Part shown: piece by piece, positions 1 to 8,246 of the stretch
Position numbering within the stretch: the stretch's first letter is position 1
Layout: every line of letters begins with the position of its first letter
Assembly (NCBI RefSeq): GCF_027158205.1
Contig: NZ_JAPVLU010000012.1
Span: 121,496 to 185,495 of the forward strand
DNA length: 64,000 bases
Direction of reading: 5' to 3'
Source: Streptomyces sp. H39-S7
GTDB lineage: Bacteria > Actinomycetota > Actinomycetes > Streptomycetales > Streptomycetaceae
Notes under the pieces: model-generated
Database searches by the model: none
Told to the model about the DNA's origin: nothing
Seen by the model: only the letters and a program-made list of their open reading frames with translations
Program-made: the position numbers and the translations under genes

Positions 1-318
1 GCCGACGGCGGGGGGACCACCCCGGCCTCCGGCGCGTCCTTCGCGGTGAACGCCACCACGACATCCGGCCAGAACATCTACGTCACCGGCAACAACGCCT
101 CCCTCGGCAACTGGGACACCGGCAAGGCGCTGCTCCTGTCGTCGGCCGCCTACCCGGTGTGGAAGCTCGACCTCGCGCTGGGCGCGGGCACGTCCTTCGA
201 GTACAAGTACGTACGCAAGGACGCCTCGGGGAACGCGACCTGGGAGACCGGGGCCAACCGCACCGCCACGGTGCCCGCGAGCGGAAAGGTGTCACTCAGC
301 GACAACTGGCGCGGGTGA
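1..318 (+). CDS. C-terminal CBM20 starch-binding domain of a truncated (off-window) glycosidase
   Basis: The frame is open from base 1 to a TGA at 316-318, so only the 3' end is present. The roughly 105 residues read as a short Gly/Thr/Ser linker followed by one CBM20 module. Its marks are [15 protein letters not shown], then FEYKYVRKD, then a Trp and an NRTATVP stretch near the end. CBM20 is a non-catalytic beta-sandwich that binds granular starch and usually ends secreted alpha-amylases or related GH13/GH14/GH15 enzymes. The catalytic domain lies upstream of the window, so the enzyme class cannot be fixed; an extracellular alpha-amylase is the most likely parent. Confidence 0.85.
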   Translation, partial: ADGGGTTPASGASFAVNATTTSGQNIYVTGNNASLGNWDTGKALLLSSAAYPVWKLDLALGAGTSFEYKYVRKDASGNATWETGANRTATVPASGKVSLSDNWRG

Positions 319-392
319 TGGTGGGCGGGCGGCCCGGAGCAGGGGAGACTGGCACATTCCAGTTCGTGCTCACAGAGGGGATTTCCTGAGTT

Positions 393-839
393 ATGAAGGG
401 CTTTCGCACGTTCCTGCTGCGTGGCAACGTCGTCGAACTCGCAGTCGGCATCGTGGTCGGTGCGGCGTTCACCGCGCTGGTCAGCGGCTTCGTCAAAGCG
501 TTCCTGACCCCGATTGTCGGTCTCATGTCGGGTGCTTCGGGCGACTACACGCGCAAGGCGTTCACGGTCTCGGGAGTGACGTTCCCGTACGGTGCCTTCA
601 TCGACGCGGCGATCAGCTTCGTGATCGTCGCCTCGGTGATCTACTTCCTGGTCATCCTGCCGATGAACCGGATGCAGGAGCGGTTCTTCCCCAAGGCCGC
701 GGCGGCTCCGATGCGTGAGTGCCCGGAGTGCCTGACGCCGATACCCCAGGCCGCCCGCCGGTGCAGCGCCTGCACCGCCCAGGTCCAGCAGGCGCCCTCC
801 GAGAACGGCGCCGCGCACCACGTGACGACCTCGCAGTAA
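393..839 (+). CDS. mscL: Large-conductance mechanosensitive channel MscL
   Basis: This 148-residue protein forms a homopentameric inner-membrane pore that opens under extreme membrane tension and releases solutes on hypo-osmotic shock. The N-terminal MKGFRTFLLRGNVVELAVGIVVGAAF is the family signature helix plus TM1. A periplasmic loop follows, and TM2 lies near residues 70-90 (FIDAAISFVIVASVIYFLVILP). The usual charged C-terminal bundle is replaced or extended by a four-cysteine stretch (C110, C113, C124, C127) that looks like a small zinc ribbon, ending in a polar tail. The start has a purine-rich GAGGGG about 15 bases upstream. It converges on the MarR gene. Confidence 0.95.
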   Translation: MKGFRTFLLRGNVVELAVGIVVGAAFTALVSGFVKAFLTPIVGLMSGASGDYTRKAFTVSGVTFPYGAFIDAAISFVIVASVIYFLVILPMNRMQERFFPKAAAAPMRECPECLTPIPQAARRCSACTAQVQQAPSENGAAHHVTTSQ

Positions 840-876
840 CGTTCGCCACCCGGGTGCCCGGACGAGCCACCACGAC

Positions 877-915
877 GCCCCCTCGGGCGCGCTTCAGCAG
901 CGCTGCCGAGGGGGC
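877..915. terminator. Possible bidirectional terminator hairpin between mscL and the marR-type gene
   Basis: A perfect 10-bp inverted repeat, GCCCCCTCGG (877-886) with CCGAGGGGGC (906-915), encloses a 19-nt loop. The right arm lies inside the 3' end of the convergent regulator gene. There is no U-tract, which is common for actinobacterial terminators. Confidence 0.45.
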
Positions 916-1394
916 GCCGTCGCGTCCAGGGCGGCGAGCAGCGCGGTCAGCGCCTCGCGCTGCGCGGAGTCCAGCGGGGCGAGGAGATCCTCGGCGGCGG
1001 CCCGGCGGGCCAGCCGCAGGCGGTGCAGTGTCGCGCCGCCCGCCTCCGTCAGCTCGATACGGATCACCCGGCGGCTGGCCGGGTCGGGGACCCTGCGCAC
1101 CAGGTCGTGCGCCTCCAGCGCGTCGACCAGCGTGGTCACCGCGCGTGGCACGACATCCAGGCGCTGCGCCAGGTCCGCCATCCGCGGCGGTTCCTCGCTG
1201 TGCGCCACGGTCCGCAGCAGCCGGGACTGGGCCGGGGTGATGCCGAGCGGTTCGAGGTGCCGGCGCTGGGCGCGGTGGAGCCGCTTGGTCAGCTGGAGCA
1301 GCTGGTCGGCGAGGCGGCCGGTGGTCTCGGCGGCGGCGAACTCCGCCGCGGACTCGGCAGCGGGTTCGGTCGCGGTGGTGGTGCGGGGATCCAT
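894..1394 (-). CDS. MarR-family transcriptional regulator
   Basis: This 166-residue winged-helix regulator starts at ATG (complement of 1392-1394). An Ala/Glu-rich N-terminal extension precedes the dimerisation helix (LADQLLQLTKRLHRAQRRHLEPLG). The recognition region then follows (ITPAQSRLLRTVAHSEEPPRMADLAQRLDVVPRAVTTLVDALE), with the MarR wing motif VRRVPDPASRRVIRIELTEAG. MarR proteins bind palindromes as dimers and usually repress a divergent efflux or detoxification gene until a ligand binds. Here the divergent gene is an ABC exporter, and a 13-bp-arm inverted repeat lies between them, so autorepression and control of the exporter are likely. The ligand is unknown. Confidence 0.9.
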   Translation of the reverse strand: MDPRTTTATEPAAESAAEFAAAETTGRLADQLLQLTKRLHRAQRRHLEPLGITPAQSRLLRTVAHSEEPPRMADLAQRLDVVPRAVTTLVDALEAHDLVRRVPDPASRRVIRIELTEAGGATLHRLRLARRAAAEDLLAPLDSAQREALTALLAALDATAPPRQRC

Positions 1395-1411
1395 GGCCCA
1401 AGGATATCAGG

Positions 1412-1450
1412 ATGTAAGTCATTGTGAACATAGGTAACAATGACTTACAC
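1412..1450. promoter_or_regulatory. MarR operator overlapping two face-to-face promoters
   Basis: TGTAAGTCATTGT (1413-1425) and ACAATGACTTACA (1437-1449) form a perfect inverted repeat of 13-bp arms with an 11-nt spacer. Superimposed are TTGTGA (1422-1427), 17 nt, TTACAC (1445-1450) on the plus strand, and TTGTTA (complement of 1435-1440), 17 nt, TTACAT (complement of 1412-1417) on the minus strand. A dimer bound here would cover both predicted promoters. Confidence 0.8.
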
Positions 1451-1551
1451 TCCTAAAGTCGGTCCGGCCCGGCGGTCCTGTGCGGGTACTGCTCCGACAC
1501 CGCCGGCCCCGCCGGCGGCCAGAACCCCTCAGCAGCCTCCCAAGGAGCCCT

Positions 1552-3369
1552 TTGCACCCCGACAAGACCCGGTGGACGCCACCGCCCAAAGACCCGAACG
1601 CACCCACCGACGTACGCCGCATCGTGCGGCTCTTCCGTCCCTACCGCGCCCGGCTCGCCGTCGTGGGCGTGCTGGTCGCGCTCTCCTCCCTCGTCTCGGT
1701 CGCCTCGCCCTTCCTGCTCAAGGCGATCCTGGACACCGCGATCCCGCAGGGCCGCACCGGGCTGCTCAGCCTGCTCGCCCTCGGCATGATCGCCACCGCC
1801 GTCGTCACCAGCGTCTTCGGCGTGCTCCAGACCCTGATATCGACCACTGTCGGCCAGCGCGTCATGCACGACCTGCGCACCTCGGTCTACGAGCAGCTGC
1901 AGCGCATGTCGCTCGCCTTCTTCACCAGGACCCGCACCGGCGAGGTGCAGTCCCGCATCGCCAACGACATCGGCGGCATGCAGGCGACCGTGACGTCCAC
2001 CGCGACCTCGCTGGTCTCCAACCTCACCGCCGTCATCGCCTCCGTGGTCGCGATGCTGGCCCTGGACTGGCGGCTGACGATCGTCTCGCTGCTGCTGCTC
2101 CCGGTCTTCGTGTGGATCAGCCGCCGGGTCGGCCGTGAGCGCAAGAAGATCACCACCCAGCGGCAGAAGCAGATGGCCTCCATGTCGGCCATCGTGACCG
2201 AGTCGCTCTCCGTCAGCGGCATCCTGCTCGGCCGCACCATGGGCCGCTCCGACTCGCTGGCCCGCTCCTTCTCCGAGGAGTCCGAGCGGCTGGTCGACCT
2301 CGAGGTGCGCTCCAACATGGCCGGGCGCTGGCGGATGTCCACCATCGGCATCGTCATGGCCGCCATGCCCGCGCTGCTGTACTGGGCCGCGGGACTGACC
2401 ATGACCAACGGCGGGCCCGCCCTCTCCATCGGCACCCTCGTCGCCTTCGTGTCGCTCCAGCAGGGCCTGTTCCGCCCGACCGTCAGCCTGCTGTCGACCG
2501 GTGTCCAGGTGCAGACCTCGCTCGCGCTCTTCCAGCGCATCTTCGAATACCTCGACCTGCCCGTCGACATCACCGAACGCGCCGACCCGGTCCGCATGGA
2601 CCGCGCCCGCGGCGACGTCCGCTTCGAGCACGTCGACTTCTCGTACGACCCCTCCGGCGCCCCCCGCACGCTGCACGGCATCGACCTCGCCGTGCCGGCC
2701 GGCGGCAGCCTGGCCATCGTCGGGTCGACGGGTTCCGGCAAGAGCACGCTCAGCTACCTGGTGCCCCGGCTGTACGACGTGACGGGCGGCCGGGTGACGA
2801 TCGACGGCGCCGACGTCCGCGACCTCGCCTTCGACACGCTGGCCGAAACGGTCGGCGTCGTCGCCCAGGAGACCTACCTGTTCCACGCCTCGGTAGCCGA
2901 GAACCTGCGCTTCGCCAAGCCCGACGCCACCGACGAGGACATCGTCGCCGCGGCGAAGGCCGCCCAGATCCACGACCACATCGCCGGCCTCCCCGACGGG
3001 TACGACACCCTCGTCGGCGAACGCGGCTACCGCTTCTCCGGTGGCGAGAAGCAGCGGCTGGCCATCGCGCGCACCATCCTGCGCGACCCGCCGGTCCTCA
3101 TCCTCGACGAGGCCACCAGCGCGCTCGACACCCGCACGGAACAGGCCGTCCAGGAAGCCATCGACGCGCTGTCGGCCGGCCGCACCACCATCACCATCGC
3201 CCACCGGCTCTCCACCGTCCGCGACGCCGACGAGATCGTGGTCCTCGACGCGGGCCGGATCGTCGAACGCGGCAACCACCACGAACTGCTGGCACGCGAC
3301 GGCCGTTACGCGGCACTGGTCCGCCGCGACGAGCGGATGTCGGCCTCCGAATACGCCAAGTCCGCTTGA
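1552..3369 (+). CDS. ABC exporter, fused transmembrane and ATP-binding domains (ABCB/MsbA-like half-transporter)
   Basis: This 605-residue half-transporter starts at TTG 1552, chosen because AAGGAG lies 5-10 bases upstream and the family N-terminus (HPDKTRWTPPPKDPNAP) begins here. An ABC type-1 membrane domain with six predicted helices spans roughly residues 25-310. The nucleotide-binding domain spans about 345-590, with Walker A GSTGSGKST, Q-loop AQETYLF, signature FSGGEKQRLA, Walker B VLILDEATSALD and the H-loop AHRLST. It should work as a homodimer exporting a hydrophobic drug or lipid. It is divergent from the MarR gene and probably repressed by it. The substrate cannot be read from sequence. 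Confidence 0.92.
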   Translation: MHPDKTRWTPPPKDPNAPTDVRRIVRLFRPYRARLAVVGVLVALSSLVSVASPFLLKAILDTAIPQGRTGLLSLLALGMIATAVVTSVFGVLQTLISTTVGQRVMHDLRTSVYEQLQRMSLAFFTRTRTGEVQSRIANDIGGMQATVTSTATSLVSNLTAVIASVVAMLALDWRLTIVSLLLLPVFVWISRRVGRERKKITTQRQKQMASMSAIVTESLSVSGILLGRTMGRSDSLARSFSEESERLVDLEVRSNMAGRWRMSTIGIVMAAMPALLYWAAGLTMTNGGPALSIGTLVAFVSLQQGLFRPTVSLLSTGVQVQTSLALFQRIFEYLDLPVDITERADPVRMDRARGDVRFEHVDFSYDPSGAPRTLHGIDLAVPAGGSLAIVGSTGSGKSTLSYLVPRLYDVTGGRVTIDGADVRDLAFDTLAETVGVVAQETYLFHASVAENLRFAKPDATDEDIVAAAKAAQIHDHIAGLPDGYDTLVGERGYRFSGGEKQRLAIARTILRDPPVLILDEATSALDTRTEQAVQEAIDALSAGRTTITIAHRLSTVRDADEIVVLDAGRIVERGNHHELLARDGRYAALVRRDERMSASEYAKSA

Positions 3370-3477
3370 TCGAGGGGGGCTCACCCCGGGAATGACTCAC
3401 CGGTAAGGTAGCGGCGACCCACGGGTGGCGACGACCGCCCGACACCACCTGTCGCCCATCCACCGGAGGTACCCGCG

Positions 3478-3864
3478 TTGGCTTCCCACGAGCGCTCCGC
3501 CCGACTCCTCGTCGGGCTCCTCGCCGGCGGCGCGGCGGCCCACGTCCTGCTCCCGAAGGCGTTCGACGCGACGATCCCGCGCGCCCTGCCGGGCACCCCG
3601 CGCACCTGGACCTACGGCAGCGCGGTGGTGGAACTCGCGGTGGCCGGCGCCGTCGCGGTGCCCGCCACCCGCCGGGTCGGCGCTCTGCTCGCGGCGGGGC
3701 TGCTCACCGCCGTCTTCCCGGCCAACGTGAAGATGGCCTACGACTGGCGCCACCGACCCGCGCCGCTGCGGACCGCGGCCCTGGTGCGGCTGCCGGTCCA
3801 GGTTCCGCTGGTGCTGTGGGCGCTGCGGGTCAGCCGTCAGCAGACGCCGCGCCGCCAGGGCTGA
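3478..3864 (+). CDS. DoxX-like small integral membrane protein
   Basis: This 128-residue protein has about four predicted transmembrane helices and starts at TTG 3478 after GGAGGT. The motif pattern (LLVGLLAGGAAAHVLLPKAFDATIPRALPG, then VELAVAGAVAVPATRRVGALLAAGLLTAVFPANVKMA) fits the DoxX/DoxD-like superfamily, whose members are poorly characterised and sometimes tied to redox or thiol stress. It follows the ABC exporter by about 110 bp on the same strand and converges on lutC. Function is unknown beyond membrane location. Confidence 0.7.
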   Translation: MASHERSARLLVGLLAGGAAAHVLLPKAFDATIPRALPGTPRTWTYGSAVVELAVAGAVAVPATRRVGALLAAGLLTAVFPANVKMAYDWRHRPAPLRTAALVRLPVQVPLVLWALRVSRQQTPRRQG

Positions 3865-3900
3865 CCCCCCGAGCCGCACGCGGTTGGTCCTCCGTCCCCG

Positions 3901-4614
3901 TCACCCGTCGACCAGGATCACTTCCAGCGTCCGCGGGCCGTGCACGCCCTCGACCCGGTCGAGCTCGATGTCGCTGGTGGCGGAGGGGCCGGAGATCCAG
4001 GTCAGCGGACGGGCGGGGTCGAGGCGTTCCATCGCCTGGGGGATCGAGTCGACGATCTGGCCGGGCGCCAGGACCACGCAGATGTGGTGGTCCGGCACGA
4101 GCGTGATGCGGCGCCGGCCCTGCCCCCCGGAACCGTCCAGCACGATGGTGCCGGTCTCGGCGACGGCCACCGCGCAACCGGTCACCACGCTGTCGACCGC
4201 GTCGAGTTCACGCGCCGTCAGGGCGAGGGTGTCCGCGACGAGCTCCACCCCGGTGGCGGCGGCGAGCCAGCCGTCGGGCAGGCCGTCGGGGACGACGGCG
4301 GAGCGGGCGCCGCGCTCGGCGAGCAGCGCGGCGATCAGCGCCGGGAGCCCGGCGGCCGGGCACCGGTGCACCAGCGCGCGGTAGTCCGCGAGGTGGACGG
4401 CCAGCAGGTCGGCGGTCTCCTGCGGGGTCCGGGTCCCGTGCACCCGCAGGTAGTCGCGGTCCAGCGGCACGCTGCCGGGCAGCTCGTCGCGGGGCACATC
4501 GGCCAGCGCGCGGCGGATCCGTCCGAGGACCCGCTCCCGGCTGCTCGCGCCGGCCGGAGGATCGAGGGCCCCATCGGCTCCATGGGCCGCATGGTCGGGG
4601 CTCGGTCGGCTCAT
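3901..4614 (-). CDS. lutC: Lactate utilisation protein C (LutC/YkgG family)
   Basis: This 237-residue protein belongs to the LUD domain family. The hallmark ETGTIVLDGSG loop and the downstream PDHHICVVLAPGQIVDSIP segment are present. LutC joins LutA and LutB in the iron-sulfur lactate dehydrogenase complex that oxidises L-lactate to pyruvate in Bacillus and relatives. Its ATG overlaps the lutB stop (ATGA, 4611-4614), so the two are translationally coupled. It is the last gene of the minus-strand lutABC operon and ends opposite the DoxX-like gene. Confidence 0.9.
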   Translation of the reverse strand: MSRPSPDHAAHGADGALDPPAGASSRERVLGRIRRALADVPRDELPGSVPLDRDYLRVHGTRTPQETADLLAVHLADYRALVHRCPAAGLPALIAALLAERGARSAVVPDGLPDGWLAAATGVELVADTLALTARELDAVDSVVTGCAVAVAETGTIVLDGSGGQGRRRITLVPDHHICVVLAPGQIVDSIPQAMERLDPARPLTWISGPSATSDIELDRVEGVHGPRTLEVILVDG

Positions 4615-6086
4615 GAGGTCTCTCCCTCTCCCCGGGTGCGCTGCCACCAGGCACGGAACGATTCGGCGGGCACGGCCGGCAGCTCGCGGGTGGCGGACCA
4701 GGCACGTCCGGGCCCCGGCAGCCGTGCGGGGTGGAGCCGCCGGGTGCGGGCTGCCAGCCGCTGGCCGGCGCGGAGCGCGGCCGGGTGGTCGAGCGTCCAG
4801 CGGGCGGCGCGCATCGCGGCCCGCTCGGCGGCGTGCCCCTTGGCCGGTTTGATGACGGCCCGGGTGCCCCGCAGCGTCACCGCCCCGCCCTCGACCACCC
4901 GTTCCCGCAGGTGGACCAGGACCTCGGGGATGTCGATCGCGACCGGACAGACCTCGTAGCAGGCGCCGCACAGCGTCGACGCGTACGGCAGCGAGGCGTC
5001 CAGCGCGGAGGCGGTACCGCGCAGTTGCGGGGTGAGGATGGCGCCGATGGGGCCGGGGTAGGCCGAGCCGTAGGCGTGGCCGCCGGCCCGCTCGTAGACC
5101 GGGCAGACGTTCAGGCAGGCGGAGCAGCGGATGCAGCGCAGCGCCTGGCGGCCGACGGTGTCGGCGAGGGTGTCGGTGCGGCCGTTGTCGAGCAGCACCA
5201 GGTGGAACGTCTGCGGTCCGTCGCCCTCCGTGGTGCCGGTCCAGGTCGAGGTGTACGGGTTCATTCGCTCGGCCGTCGAGGAGCGGGGCAGGGTCTGGAG
5301 GTAGATCTCCAGGTCCTGCCAGGTGGGGATGGTCTTCTCGATGCCGACGACCGAGATGAGGGTCTCGGGCAGGGTCAGGCACATGCGGCCGTTCCCCTCG
5401 GACTCCAGGACGACGAGGGTGCCGGTCTCGGCGACCATGAAGTTGGCGCCGGAGATGGCGACCTTGGCCCGCAGGAACTTCTCCCGCAGGTGCAGCCGGG
5501 CCGCGTCGGCGAGGTCGGCGGGCTCGTCGGTCAATCCGTCGGGGGCCGCCCGGCCCCAGTCGCCCATCCGCTCGGTGAAGATGTCGCGGATCTCGGACCG
5601 GTTCTTGTGGATCGCGGGGACCAGGATGTGCGAGGGGAGGTCGTCGCCGAGCTGCACGATCAGTTCGGCGAGATCCGTCTCGTAGGCGTGGATGCCGGCC
5701 TCGGCGAGGGCCTCGTTGAGCCCGATCTCCTGGGTGGCCATCGACTTGACCTTGACGACCTCGGTCTCGCCGGTGGCGCGGACGAGGTCCGTCACGATCC
5801 GGTTGGCCTCCCCGGCGTCGGCCGCCCAGTGGACCACGCCGCCCGCGGCCGTGACCGCAGCCTCCAACTGCTCCAGGTAGTGGTCGAGATGGCGCAGGGT
5901 GCGGTCCTTGACGGCGGCCCCGGCGGCCCGCAGCTGCGGCCAGTCGTCCAGCTCGGCGACCGCCACGGCGCGCTTGGCGCGGATGGTGTGCGTCGCGTGC
6001 CGCAGGTTGCCGCGCAGTTGGGTGTCCTGGGTGGACTTCTCGGCCGCCTCCGGGAAGGCCGGCATTCCGAGATAGGTGCCGTTCAT
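4611..6086 (-). CDS. lutB: Lactate utilisation iron-sulfur protein B (LutB)
   Basis: This 491-residue protein carries an N-terminal LUD domain (ETGTLVVLESEGNGRMCLTLPE, about residues 200-225). Two ferredoxin-like cluster motifs follow, CIRCSACLNVCP and CGACYEVCP, each able to bind a [4Fe-4S] cluster, and then a C-terminal LutB-specific region. It is the electron-transfer subunit of the LutABC L-lactate oxidation system. Start and stop codons overlap lutA and lutC through ATGA junctions, so all three should be made in fixed ratio. No lactate permease or GntR-type LutR regulator is adjacent. Confidence 0.93.
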   Translation of the reverse strand: MNGTYLGMPAFPEAAEKSTQDTQLRGNLRHATHTIRAKRAVAVAELDDWPQLRAAGAAVKDRTLRHLDHYLEQLEAAVTAAGGVVHWAADAGEANRIVTDLVRATGETEVVKVKSMATQEIGLNEALAEAGIHAYETDLAELIVQLGDDLPSHILVPAIHKNRSEIRDIFTERMGDWGRAAPDGLTDEPADLADAARLHLREKFLRAKVAISGANFMVAETGTLVVLESEGNGRMCLTLPETLISVVGIEKTIPTWQDLEIYLQTLPRSSTAERMNPYTSTWTGTTEGDGPQTFHLVLLDNGRTDTLADTVGRQALRCIRCSACLNVCPVYERAGGHAYGSAYPGPIGAILTPQLRGTASALDASLPYASTLCGACYEVCPVAIDIPEVLVHLRERVVEGGAVTLRGTRAVIKPAKGHAAERAAMRAARWTLDHPAALRAGQRLAARTRRLHPARLPGPGRAWSATRELPAVPAESFRAWWQRTRGEGETS

Positions 6087-6853
6087 CGGACCTCTTCCCT
6101 CGAATAGGGGTGTTCCTTGGTCGAGGCAAGGATCTCGGCGATGTGCAGGGGCCGGACCGGCGAGCCCTCCCGGGCCAGCGTGCCGCCGATGTGCATCAGG
6201 CACGAGTTGTCGACGGTGCAGACGGTGGAAGCCCCGGTGGCGGCGATGTGCCGGGTCTTGTCCGCGCCCATGGCGCCGGACACCGCGGGGTTCTTGACGG
6301 CGAAGGTGCCGCCGAAGCCGCAGCACTCCTCCGCGCCCTCCAACTCCCGCAGCTCCAGGCCCCCGACCTTCTCCAGCAGCGCGAGCGGACGCCGCCCGAG
6401 CCCCAGCACCCGCAGCCCGTGGCAGGTGGGGTGGTAGGCGACCGAGTGCGGGAAGTACGCCCCGACGTCGGTCACCCGCAACACGTCCACCAGGAACTCC
6501 GTGAGTTCGTACGTCCTGGGCACCACCGACGCGGCCGCTTCCGCGAGAGCGTCGCCGCGCCCCTCCGCGGCGGCCTTCGCCCCGATCCGCGGATAGTTCT
6601 CGCGGACCATCGCCGCGCAGGACCCGGACGGGGTCACGATGTGGTCGTAGCCCTCGAAAGCGGCCGCGTACCGGTGCACCAGCGGCTCGGTCTCGTGCCG
6701 GTAGCCGGTGTTGAACTGGGGCTGCCCGCAGCAGGTCTGCGCCGGCGGAAAGTCGACGTCCACGCCCAGCCGTTCGAGCAGCGCCACGGTGGCCCGCCCG
6801 GTGTCCGGGTAGAGCATGTCGTTCACACAGGTGACGAAGAGGGCTACGCGCAT
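6083..6853 (-). CDS. lutA: Lactate utilisation protein A, (Fe-S)-binding CCG-domain protein
   Basis: This 256-residue protein has two cysteine-rich CCG domains: CCGQP near residue 42 and CCGFGGTF near residue 190, preceded by HPTCHGLRVLGLG. Such domains hold an unusual iron-sulfur centre in heterodisulfide reductase and glycolate oxidase subunits. It is the first gene of lutABC. The ATG at 6853 is chosen because MRVALFVTCVND is the conserved N-terminus. The promoter should lie in 6854-6924, but I see no clear operator there. Confidence 0.92.
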   Translation of the reverse strand: MRVALFVTCVNDMLYPDTGRATVALLERLGVDVDFPPAQTCCGQPQFNTGYRHETEPLVHRYAAAFEGYDHIVTPSGSCAAMVRENYPRIGAKAAAEGRGDALAEAAASVVPRTYELTEFLVDVLRVTDVGAYFPHSVAYHPTCHGLRVLGLGRRPLALLEKVGGLELRELEGAEECCGFGGTFAVKNPAVSGAMGADKTRHIAATGASTVCTVDNSCLMHIGGTLAREGSPVRPLHIAEILASTKEHPYSREEVR

Positions 6854-6924
6854 GCGCTCATACTGCCGCAGCGCGGGATCAGTGGGAAGCAGACATCGGA
6901 TGTTTTCTGAGGAGTCCTGCTCCA

Positions 6925-6965
6925 GCACCCTCGCCGCGCCCCTGGACCGGGCGCGGCGAGGGTGC
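6925..6965 (-). terminator. Strong hairpin terminator after the flavin monooxygenase gene
   Basis: GCACCCTCGCCGCGCCC (6925-6941) pairs perfectly over 17 bp with 6949-6965, closing a 7-nt loop CTGGACC. It lies 78 bp beyond the stop of the minus-strand monooxygenase gene and upstream of lutA, so it should insulate the lut operon from read-through. Confidence 0.75.
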
Positions 6966-7042
6966 GGGGGAGGGCGGGGAGCTCCCGCCGTGAGCGCGAG
7001 TTGACCATGCGCGGAAGGTTAGCGCTCCCCGCGGCCGGGCGT

Positions 7043-8167
7043 TCAGCGAGTGAGCGCGGCGGACCGTACGGGCGTGGTCTCCTCAGGTCCGCGCGCGAGG
7101 AGTTCGCGGATCTCGCGGACCGCGGTGCGCCCCGCCCGGTTGGCGCCGATGGTGCTGGCGGAGGGTCCGTAACCGATGAGGTGGACGCGGGGGTCCTTCG
7201 CGACGCGGGTGGTGCCCTCCAGGCGGATGCCGCCGCCGGGCTCGCGCAGCCGCAGCGGCGCGAGGTGGTCGAGGGCGGCGCGGAAGCCGGTGGCCCACAG
7301 GATGACGTCGGCCCGGAGCTCGCGGCCGTCGCTCCAGGCGACGCCGTGCTCGGTGACGCGGTCGAACGCCGGCAGCGGGTCGAGGATGCCGCGCGCCCGC
7401 GCGGCGCGCACCGCCTCGGTGGCCGCGAGCCCGGTGACGCTGACCACGCTCTGCGGCGGCAGCCCGGCCCTGACCCGCTCCTCGACCAGCGCGATCGCGG
7501 CCCGGCCCCAGTCCTCGTCGAACGGCTGGTCGCGGAAGAGCGGCGGACGGCGGGTGACCCACGTGGTGTCGGCGACCTCCGCGAGCTCCATCAGCAGCTG
7601 TACGGCCGAGGTCCCGCCACCGACGACGATCACCCGGCGGCCGGCGAACTCCGCGGCGCCCCGGTAGCCGGCGGTGTGCAGCTGGCGGCCGCGGAAGGTC
7701 TCCTGGCCGGGGTAGTGCGGGACGAAGGGGCGGTCCCAGGTGCCGGAGGCGTTGATCAGCGCGCGGGCGGACCGGGCTCCGGCGTCCGTCTCGACGAGCA
7801 GCCGCCCGCCGCCCGCCTCACGGACCGCCGACACGTTCACCGGGCGGTGCACGCGCAGGTCGAAGGCGCGCTCGTACCGGTCGAAGTACTCGGAGACCAC
7901 CTCGGCGGAGGGGCGGGCCGGGTCGGCGCCCTCCAGCGGGAGGCCGGGCAGGTCATGGACGCCGTGGGCCTTGGCGTAGGTGAGCGAGGGCCAGCGGAAC
8001 TGCCACGCGCCGCCGGGGCCGGGGGAGTGGTCCAGGACGGCGAAGCCCTCGTCCGGGCGGAGCCCGGCGCGGCTGAGGAAGTACGCGCCCGACAGGCCCG
8101 CCTGCCCGGCTCCGATGACGGCTACATCGACCTCGTGGCCCTCGTGCGCTCCGCTCAAGTCGTTCAC
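7043..8167 (-). CDS. FAD-dependent NAD(P)-binding monooxygenase/oxidoreductase
   Basis: This 374-residue flavoprotein starts at GTG 8167 (VNDLSGAHEG), just before the dinucleotide-binding region. An FAD-binding Rossmann motif, VAVIGAGQAGLSGAYFL, lies near residues 13-29. A second NADPH-type motif, VIVVGGGTSAVQLL, lies near 170, and the ATGFR element typical of flavin-containing monooxygenases and the CzcO/YwnH-type group near 300. A long in-frame extension upstream of the GTG is Arg/Pro-rich and looks non-coding. The substrate is unknown. It is followed by a strong hairpin terminator. Confidence 0.85.
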   Translation of the reverse strand: MNDLSGAHEGHEVDVAVIGAGQAGLSGAYFLSRAGLRPDEGFAVLDHSPGPGGAWQFRWPSLTYAKAHGVHDLPGLPLEGADPARPSAEVVSEYFDRYERAFDLRVHRPVNVSAVREAGGGRLLVETDAGARSARALINASGTWDRPFVPHYPGQETFRGRQLHTAGYRGAAEFAGRRVIVVGGGTSAVQLLMELAEVADTTWVTRRPPLFRDQPFDEDWGRAAIALVEERVRAGLPPQSVVSVTGLAATEAVRAARARGILDPLPAFDRVTEHGVAWSDGRELRADVILWATGFRAALDHLAPLRLREPGGGIRLEGTTRVAKDPRVHLIGYGPSASTIGANRAGRTAVREIRELLARGPEETTPVRSAALTR

Positions 8168-8203
8168 GGTTCTACCAACCGCGGGCGGCGCGGAAAGCTT
8201 CCC

Positions 8204-8245
8204 CTGGAGGCTGGAGGCTGGAGGCTGGAGACTGGGGCCTGGGGC
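8204..8245. repeat. Six-unit heptanucleotide tandem repeat
   Basis: Three exact CTGGAGG units (8204-8224) are followed by CTGGAGA and two CTGGGGC units, giving six 7-bp units head to tail. They sit just upstream of the monooxygenase start and directly next to the stop of the GH3-like gene (8247). A 7-bp unit changes reading frame if copy number varies. Confidence 0.85.
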
Positions 8246-8246
8246 A

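Noticed and set aside
847..856. CACCCGGGTG palindrome after mscL
   Set aside because: It is short and GC-rich, expected by chance in such DNA, and a longer hairpin nearby explains termination better.
1453..3384. A 643-codon minus-strand frame opposite the ABC exporter
   Set aside because: The plus-strand exporter has all ABC motifs. The antisense frame is a codon-bias artefact.
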